Source of the DNA: Onchidella celtica
Lineage: Eukaryota; Mollusca; Gastropoda; Systellommatophora; Onchidiidae
Length of the DNA stretch: 64,000 nt
Assembly: GCA_963931925.1 (NCBI GenBank)
Contig: OZ007571.1
Coordinates: forward strand, 55,480,311-55,544,310
Direction of reading: 5' to 3'
Part shown: positions 57,206 through 64,000 of the stretch, piece by piece
Numbering within the stretch: the stretch's first letter is position 1
Layout of the letters: every line of letters begins with the position of its first letter
Notes under the pieces: model-generated
Seen by the model: the letters and a program-made list of their open reading frames with translations, nothing else
The model's database searches: none
What the model was told of the DNA's origin: nothing
Made by a program: the position numbers and the translations under genes

Positions 57206-58326
57206 TTCCATTCTAACAAATTTCTGGGAGTGTTTAGAAGGACGCATTCGTGGGCGCCTTGACGAGAGCACAAGCGATGCTACTCATAATAACTATAGTC
57301 TCATTGGTGAAAAGAGACGTCTAACAATTTTTTTTTTTAAGTATGCTTACACTGCTTTAGTGGCTTCTGGTCAACTCTGTAGCTGCAGGCTTTAGTTTTT
57401 TGTCTCCTATTTTCTTTCGTTTACTCTCTCTGCCACTCTGCAGAGAGAAAGAGGAAGAGAGGACAGAGTGTGTGTGGGAGAGAGAGAGAGGCAGTATGTG
57501 TTTTTGTGTGGGAGAGAGAGAGATTTAACGGGGGAGGGGGGAGGCTGTAAATGGACGTTGCGGACATTCCTTGAGGTTCCGAAATTTGACACATGGGACG
57601 ACATGTCGTTGTTCAATTTTTGTGTGGAATGGAAAAATCTGAGATCGAGAAGAATGCAAAAAAATGGCCGTCTGGAATTTTTCTTGGACCCGGATGGTGT
57701 CAAGCGAAGGATATTTTACCATGGAAGGGATAAGAGAGGGTGGAAAAAGACAGCAAAAAAAAAAAAGACCCTCTTTCCCGTGGTCTGCGACCAGGCATTA
57801 ATTGAAATTCTTGCGCCGACAGAGTTAATCTTTCTCCTTTTCTTCAGTTTGTTACTTCCACCGCTGGTTCCCCCTCCGCCTTCCCATCCAGGCTCACCAT
57901 CTCCCTCATCTGTGTGACTGTGTCTTCGTTAAAATTTGCCCGGGGATTACTTAAATCTGACTCCAGCATCCGGCGCCTGCTAGTGATTCAATCAGATATT
58001 TTCTTCATCATAATCCCGACTCGGATCTCCCGCGGGCGATCTCGGTTGAACGGGCCAGTGATGAAAGTATTGAGTTCCCAGTTGCCAGCACAAGATTTGC
58101 TCACAAACACTGCGGTCCGTCTGTCTTTCTGCGACTTCATTTTTTTTTTTTCGGTTCGCGAATGTCAGCCTTTGGTTCAGGCAGGGCATACAGTTTTACA
58201 ATATGGCGCATCAATTGTCATTTCACAGTTTGTTTGTTTGTTTTCACGCACCACAAATCAAATGCAACTGTGGAGCAATTGTATATCCACAACATCATCC
58301 CTACACGAATCTTGATATAATTAATG
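57206..58326. other. Unassigned sequence
   Basis: (GA)n patches at 57440-57525. A continuous frame at 57468-57917 contains a non-repetitive basic segment (for example 'RLEFFLDPDGVKRRIFYHG'), but I recognise no family and see no splice support. Confidence 0.3.
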
Positions 58327-58605
58327 TCTCTATGGAAGAGGGTGAGGGTAGTGTTGTCTAGTCTGATGTTCGGAAAAATATCTTTTTTTTTATATATTTT
58401 GTTTTGAAGTTCTTCTGTGGGCACGGTTCTCTTTATGGATTTGGGTTAGGGTAGTGTTGTCTAGGTTGATGCCTGGAAATCTGCCTTTTTTTCTGTTGGG
58501 AGTGCTTAGGTATATAGACACTTGTTCGTAATGAAGCGTCCGCATCACATTTTGGCTTTTTCCAGGCATCAACCTAAAAAACACAACCCTAACCCAAACC
58601 CAATG
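58327..58605. mobile_element. Foldback element with telomere-like ends, plus a tandem partial copy
   Basis: 'ttgggttagggtagtgttgt' with 'ctaggttgatgcctggaaa' (58441-58479) is opposed by 'tccaggcatcaacctaaaaa' with 'cacaaccctaacccaaa' (58560-58600), a roughly 40-bp inverted repeat. A second direct copy of the left arm lies at 58341-58377. No coding capacity. Confidence 0.7.
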
Positions 58606-59634
58606 GGACAACTGTCAAACCGTAACACCCCTATAACGTTAATATCTTGGTAATACTATATTTATTCTTTTGTGGAGGGCGGCTGAACAGAGGGGAAATA
58701 CACATTACTCATCGTTGACTCCCAAAATTGTTCCACTGATTTTATTAATTTTACTCTGCCCGCTTATTGTAGAATTGTCGTAGACTTCAATTTATTTAAC
58801 TCTCCCAATCTTTTCAGTCCATCCATTTTCACTCTCATTCTTCCATTCTTTCTTTCAACAAACCCTTTCTTCACACTCCCCCCCCCCCCCCGGTTCTCTG
58901 CCCTGCGCTTCCGCCGTGTGTCCTACGCGATAAGAGCCATGATGTTCGTTGACACAGACAGTTTGGCTCGCACTTTGATGCTCCCACTGTCAATGTTCCA
59001 TCAGCAAAGACGTGTGCAAGAGGAAATGACGATTGACTGCGCGTACAATCATTTCGACAGAGGACAGAAGTTTTCCATATGTTTGAATATTGGATTTGTT
59101 GTTGTCACTTGGGGCTTTTAATGGCCGCAGGCTGCGCCGTTACCAGTTTCTCATAATGCATTGAAAGACTGAACCAGTTTCGACATCACCTGAGAAATGA
59201 TGTGGACACAGACCCAGGCCCATGTGGATCTTGCCTCCCTGTGTCTGTCATCTCTCAAGGCTTTTAGACATTTGGATTTGACCTGGCTTTGCTTGTGATA
59301 TTACTCGCCCTTCCCCCTCCCTCATCTCCTTTTTTGTTCGTTCGGATGACAGTAGTGATATCACTGCTCCTTCCCCTACTTGCATACATACAACCCCCCC
59401 CCCCCCCCCAGATGTAGACACTCTTTCATGACTTCAAATCTGCCGCATCAAAGCTGAGGCTTCAATCTCCGTCCTGTGCATCTGCCCCGTATTGCGGGCT
59501 CTGTCAGGGTCCATATGACGGATATACTTTGAAGACCACTGTGCTGCCTTTAACTATGGTTCATTGTTGTGTGGCATGACCCTTCTACTCCTTCTGTCTT
59601 CTGGTCCTGTTTACATGTCAGCTGCGAGTGACAA
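58606..59634. other. Unassigned sequence with C-runs
   Basis: C-runs at 58880-58891 and 59395-59409. Nothing recognised. Confidence 0.3.
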
Positions 59635-59995
59635 GATTGAAAGCTAGAGATAATACCACCACAAGCAGGGTGATATTGTAAGCTGCAGAGTGACACTACC
59701 AGTATCGCCACCGAGGTATTGTAAGCTAAAGTTGTACTACGAGAATCACCCCTGCCGAATGTAAGCCAGAGACAGCATTACCAGAATCACCGCTGCGGTA
59801 TTGTAGGCTGGAGGTGGTACTGTCAGAATCACTATTGTGGTATATGTGAGCAGGAGACGTTACTACAAACTCATCATCGCGGTATTGTAAGGTAGAGATT
59901 GTGATAGTACCACCAGAATCATCACTGTGGTTTTGTAGGCCGGAGATAGTACTACCAGAGATACTGCCACCAAAACCATCTCTGCGGTATGACTC
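59635..59995. repeat. Minisatellite, period about 45-50 bp
   Basis: About seven degenerate units of 'taccagaatcaccgctgcgg' followed by 'tattgtaggctggagatagt'. On the minus strand it reads as repeated Leu-Gln-Tyr-Arg and Asp-Ser-Gly blocks for about 90 codons, probably by chance. Confidence 0.8.
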
Positions 59996-60725
59996 CAATC
60001 CTTGTTGCGGATTAATAATAATAATAATAATAAGTCATTTCTATAGCCCCTGATTCCACAGAAGAGTGCTTTAAAGCGCCTAACAGACCTCTCAGTCACA
60101 CAACACACATTGTCATCAACCTATACATAATCACTGTCTCAAGAATGTTACAGATAATCCTGCATACACGCTTTTGTACTAAGTCAGATATATGGGGATG
60201 GCACAATTAGACAATGGTTTATTCTAACGCAACTCAATTTGCTTTAAAGACACCTCAAGCTTTACGTCAGTTTCTCCCCTCAAACTTCCTTTGAAAAGAC
60301 AGATGATCAGTGACACTGCTTCAATTGGCTGTATAAAAAATATGCTTTACCTCCACCTAACTTCATGGAGCCTTTTTGGGAGGCCCTTACATTATGTGAG
60401 TCTTCACTGTCAGCTGGAAGACTGCTGACCGAGACAGCACCAGTTCACAAAGTCCCTCTTCCTCACCCCCCCCCATACACACACACATTTCTCCCGTCCT
60501 CAGCCGTCGGACTTACTGAACACTCCCTCCTCCAGTTAGTCAAGTACAGAGATGAACGTCTGGCCACTGACTTTGATTCCGGGGCTCATGATTTCACAGT
60601 CCGTTCTTATCTAAGATAATGAACGCTCTATTAGATTAGCGCAGTAAAGGAGAGGAGAGGGGAGAAATGAAGAGAGAAAAAAAAAACCCGATTGCCAGTC
60701 CTGCCATTTTCTTTCTTTGCTCAAC
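59996..60725. other. Unassigned sequence with an (AAT)n tract
   Basis: (AAT)n at 60015-60033 precedes 'tcatttctatagcccctgat' and 'gagtgctttaaagcgcc', like the reverse of a short retroelement tail. Confidence 0.35.
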
Positions 60726-60759
60726 CGGGCGCACGTCCGTCCCGGGCGCACGTCCGTCC
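60726..60759. repeat. Perfect 17-bp tandem duplication
   Basis: CGGGCGCACGTCCGTCC occurs twice back to back. GC-rich in an otherwise mixed region. Confidence 0.9.
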
Positions 60760-61092
60760 CAACATAACCAGCTTTAATCTTGAAGATGAAATTTTCCACT
60801 GATGTTGAAAAGAGAATGGATCGCTCCCCAACAATCTGGTATTTGACGGAGGAATTTCTTGTGTTGCCCGGCGCTCTTTGATCATGGAATAAACAGAGGG
60901 GGAAACAAAAGATTTCCTTTGAGATTTTCCACCTATTTTTCTGTGTGACTCTCTCTCTCTCTCTCTGTCACTTTCTGTCCCGGACTGTGACACAAATTCA
61001 ACTGATGATGTTTACTGGGTCAGCGGGAATTCCGCCGCCAACTCTGAACAGGCTGGAGAGAGAGAAAAAGAGAGGAGAGAGCGAGTGATTGT
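60760..61092. other. Unassigned sequence
   Basis: Short (CT)n at 60950-60966. Nothing else recognised. Confidence 0.25.
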
Positions 61093-61433
61093 TTGTGTGT
61101 GTGTGTGTGTGTGTGTGTCTGTAAGTGTGTGAGAGAGGAAGGGGGAGAGCTAGAGAGAGAGATTGTTTGTGTATGTGTGCATGAGGGAGAGTGAGATTGT
61201 GTGTGTGTGTGTGTGTGTATGTGAGAGAATGAGTGTATATTATGTGTAAGAAAGAGGTTTATTAGCTTGGCTCGATGCACACAAAAAAAAATTACGGACA
61301 GATTCTTTACTTACCCCCCCTCCCCCCTTATACACACAAAACAGACCACACACACACACACGTAGGCACACATACACGCACACACACACACACACACGTA
61401 GGCACACATACACGCACACACACACACACACAC
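61093..61433. repeat. Compound (GT)n then (CA)n microsatellites
   Basis: GT blocks at 61093-61133 and 61198-61220 on the + strand are followed by CA blocks at 61346-61433. The CA part holds a 36-bp unit ('cgtaggcacacatacacgca' at 61361 and 61397). The opposed GT and CA arms are complementary over short stretches. Confidence 0.92.
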
Positions 61434-62616
61434 AAGCAATTATTCCAATTCTCAGCTTTCGCATAACTATTTTATAGCACTAACCTAAACCACTTTCTCA
61501 TCAGTCGCTCTACTGAGCCTTTATCTCTACTATAGAATGGTTGACTATACAATCATGGGTGGATTTACCCAGCCTGGTCACATTCCAGAGAAAGTGCCAG
61601 TCTGTCAGCGCAGTGTCATTATAATAATAATAATAATAAAATAACAATAATTTACCGCCTAGAGGTTTTTCAATCATCATTAGAATCTGCATGGAAATCA
61701 TTCCTCCACCAGCGTCCTGCTGTTTTCCTAGTTCTCGGTTTGAACATTATTTATTATCTTCGTCATCCTGGCAGGGCAGCAAGGAGAGAGAGAGAGAGAG
61801 AAAAAAAAAACGGGGTGTTGAAATAAAAGGATGCCTGGTAGGAAGTTAAACATGTGATGGCTTGCATGCAAATATTGCGGGACGTAAATTGTAATTTTAT
61901 TGTTACTGTCTAATTAATCATGTGTTTTCATTATGGGACGCCAGGGTTGAACAGGAAATATTGGGATTTGCCGTTTCTGTGAAAAGACGAATTTTCCTTC
62001 CGTTTTTTGTTGTTTTTTTTCCATTGTTTTAAAACAACAGCAACGGAAAAGGAGAACAAGGAAATCACACGTTTTCTGGTGTCCTTATTTGGCCAGGATG
62101 GGTGATGTGACGTGGAACTGCGTCAGAATGGCCCGGAATTGTCATTGGATCAGCGGGGGATTTTCTTGTTCACCAGTTGTTGGTAATTAAAGTCCTAAAT
62201 GTTTGGACAAACAAATTTGCATCAACTAAAATAAAATAAATGGGAAAAGAAAACTATATTGCAAATCGAGGGATGTTTGCCATATTTTTGTGTGCGACAT
62301 TTTGCCGATTTTGAAGTTTTGTTATAAAAGTGGTTCGAGATATTTGTTTGTGATGTAATGTTGTATGCCATTTTAATGGTGTGCTGGCCCTTTTTGCCGA
62401 CTCCTTTCAATCCTCATTTTCTCGAAAAGGCAAAAATACACATACAGCAATATGTAAATTACCCGACGAAATTAGTCCGCACACTTTTCACTGTCTTTTA
62501 AAGCCAATTTTCTGTTTCAGTTTCCGCTTTCACATCATGAGCAATGTAATGTGGTTGGAGTTGACTTTGTTTTCATTTCGTTCGGGGGACATTTCCTGGC
62601 AGCTTCTTGTTTAGGG
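61434..62616. other. Unassigned sequence with (AAT)n and (GA)n
   Basis: (AAT)n at 61619-61639 and (GA)n then poly-A at 61783-61810. Nothing else recognised. Confidence 0.3.
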
Positions 62617-62909
62617 TCACCGGTTATTGGTGCGCTTTGGAAAGAGCTTGACGTAGGAGTGAAACAGACCGAGGCTGGTGTAGGCGCCAGACGGGTGGCT
62701 CGCCGCCCTTAACGTTTGCTCCACACTAACACAGAAGGCATTGCCTGCTGCATCCCTCTGGGGCGCCGGGTGGGCAGTGCCAGTTGTGCTATTGTGAAGC
62801 GAAATTTATGGGTGTCGTGTCATCAGTTTCCGCCTACACCAGACTTGGTGTGTTTCACCCCTTAGAGCCACCGGTTACTGGTGGTGTGCTATATGGAAAG
62901 GGCTTGATT
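62617..62909. repeat. Direct duplication flanking the K2 MITE
   Basis: 'tcaccggttattggtg' to 'tttggaaagagcttga' (62617-62651) is repeated as 'ccaccggttactggtg' to 'atggaaagggcttga' (62868-62907), one copy on each side of the K element. Confidence 0.75.
62656..62861. mobile_element. Family K MITE, copy 2
   Basis: Ends GGAGTGAAACAGACCGAGGC and 'cagacttggtgtgtttcacc'. The inverted repeat continues through 'tggtgtaggcgcc'. Flanking triplets are GTA and TTA. 206 bp, colinear with 15864-16053. Confidence 0.8.
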
Positions 62910-63286
62910 CAGCCAGCTGAAAGAGAAGGGTGAGAGGAGGTGACGTGTGTGTTTACCCAGGTTATCTAGCTCAGGTCGTCTTTCAGCCGCGCGGAGTTGA
63001 CACAGGTCGGCCGGGTCAAATTGGTGGTGTCACCCATGTAGATAAACAAAGGTTCACGCCAATCCGTCTCCTCCCCCCACTTTCTCATCGAAGCAGACTG
63101 AAGTTTTCATTGGTGACACAACACCTGCAGTTACATGTTATACAATCCCGCCGACCTTTCTCCCATATTTTTCGCCTCCGTCCTCTCCCCCAAGTCTCTG
63201 CAATACGCCCACTCTTGCAGATTTAGTATTCCTTATCATAGATAATAACACTACTGAACGTTCCTTAATCAAGAATACAGCTATAG
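62910..63286. other. Unassigned sequence
   Basis: Nothing recognised. Confidence 0.25.
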
Positions 63287-63686
63287 CAGTGGTTCTGAAC
63301 GTGGGCCCAATTGGGGGGGGGGGGAGAGAGAAAACATGAATGGGGGACTATTATTTGTGTGCAAGTATATGGCAGTCACTGACTTGTTGTACAGCACGTG
63401 TAGATGGGTTTCAAAAAGGCCTTTTTTTTTTTAGTGCTATTGATAAAGAATGCTTTCTGTTTTATAAAGAAATAATCTACATGCCTTTTGTCGTAAATAA
63501 AGCTTGAGAAACTTAACATCAGAATTTGTGTGTAGTGTCTTCTGGCAAAATGTACCCGTTGGTTTTGAGTATGGATTTCTTTCTTTTATTATTTTTTGAG
63601 GGGGGGGGTGTGGGGGGGGAAGGGGTCGATGAAAGAAAATTTGGAGCCGGAGGGGGCGATTGCTTGAAAAAGATTGAGAACCATTG
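63287..63686. mobile_element. hAT-like MITE, family H, copy 5
   Basis: Starts CAGTGGTTCTGAACGTGGGC and ends GATTGAGAACCATTG. The interior matches copy 2 ('tagtgctattgataaagaat', 'aataaagcttgagaaactta'). 400 bp. No convincing target duplication. Confidence 0.82.
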
Positions 63687-63883
63687 TGTTAATACAGTCC
63701 CCCCCCCCCCGCCCCTCCCCCGATCTCTCTCCCTTCCCCTGTCCGTTCTCCGCCAACTCTGCAATATGCTCACACCTGCAAATTTCCCAAATTGCCCTTG
63801 AATCAAAGCCTGTAAAAGGCTTTACGGCTCAAAAGAATAATACAGCCAGAGTCTATTGACTCGTGGGGGGGGGGGGGGGAGTG
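63687..63883. other. Unassigned sequence with C- and G-runs
   Basis: C-run at 63700-63711 and G-run at 63865-63878. Confidence 0.3.
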
Positions 63884-64000
63884 GAGGTATAATGCTAAGC
63901 ACGGAAGGTCACACAGCCTGTTGCTGATCGCAAAATGTGCACCGAAGAAATAATGGGCAGAAACTGACTGTGTCTGACGGGGCTTAGCATGATAGGGTTT
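63884..64000. mobile_element. Harbinger-like MITE, family A, copy 5 (cut by window end)
   Basis: Left terminus 'tggaggtataatgctaagca', then 'gaaataatgggcagaaactg' and 'tctgacggggcttagcatga', in the family order. The element continues beyond the window. Confidence 0.8.

Noticed and set aside
57468-57917. 149-codon open frame with a basic non-repetitive segment
   Set aside because: It starts in a GA repeat, ends in a C-rich tract and has no recognisable family; kept only as unassigned sequence.

Overview
This window reads as non-coding DNA from a eukaryotic, metazoan genome. There are no closely packed long genes, no operons and no rRNA. There are long (CT)n/(GA)n tracts, homopolymer runs, many short divergent tandem repeats, fragments of non-LTR retrotransposons, a tRNA-derived SINE and a dense layer of small inverted-repeat transposons. 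The mix (CT/GA tracts, SINE with a conserved core, invertebrate-type endonuclease/RT non-LTR elements, hAT/Harbinger/piggyBac-like MITEs) fits a lophotrochozoan, most likely a gastropod or other mollusc. The taxon is inference; I recognise no diagnostic host gene.

Only one host-gene exon is well supported: 50076-50375 on the + strand. It has a splice acceptor, an untranslated leader, a start codon, a signal-peptide-like sequence and a GTAAGT donor in phase 1. If real, it is the first coding exon of a secreted or membrane protein, and everything from 50376 to the window end is intron or lies beyond that gene. The upstream DNA would be 5'-UTR intron or intergenic.

Layout. 0-7 kb: nested MITE remnants, a 32-bp minisatellite, a 258-bp CT tract, two copies of an abundant MITE ('J', terminus TTAGTTCTTGTTTGTTC) and a small hAT-like MITE. 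8.6-10 kb: GA array, then a minisatellite containing a near-perfect 118-bp duplication. 10.8-21.3 kb: hAT MITE, tandem duplications, nested MITEs (B in A; a piggyBac-like element inside a tandem repeat), a telomere-like insertion inside a MITE, and a dimeric Harbinger-like element in a 268-bp tandem duplication. 24-29 kb: J copy, a four-unit satellite-like array, CT tracts and a hAT MITE with a perfect 8-bp target duplication. 30.9-37.8 kb: MITEs, an A/T-rich minisatellite, a 5'-truncated non-LTR element inserted in a MITE with a 10-bp target duplication, and another LINE tail. 38-45 kb: minisatellites, SINE, hAT MITEs, and a GA array with a hidden 86-bp period followed by a CT array. 47-56 kb: more MITEs, the signal-peptide exon, and a decayed LINE ending in a GGAT/GGAC array. 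56-64 kb: MITEs, a foldback with telomere-like ends, a 45-50-bp minisatellite, CA/GT repeats and an element running off the window end.

I count roughly ten recurrent short element families with two to seven copies each. Their boundaries come from comparing copies within the window. Superfamily names rest on terminal motifs and target-site duplications, since no transposase is present. I found no prokaryotic-type system, CRISPR array or defence locus.
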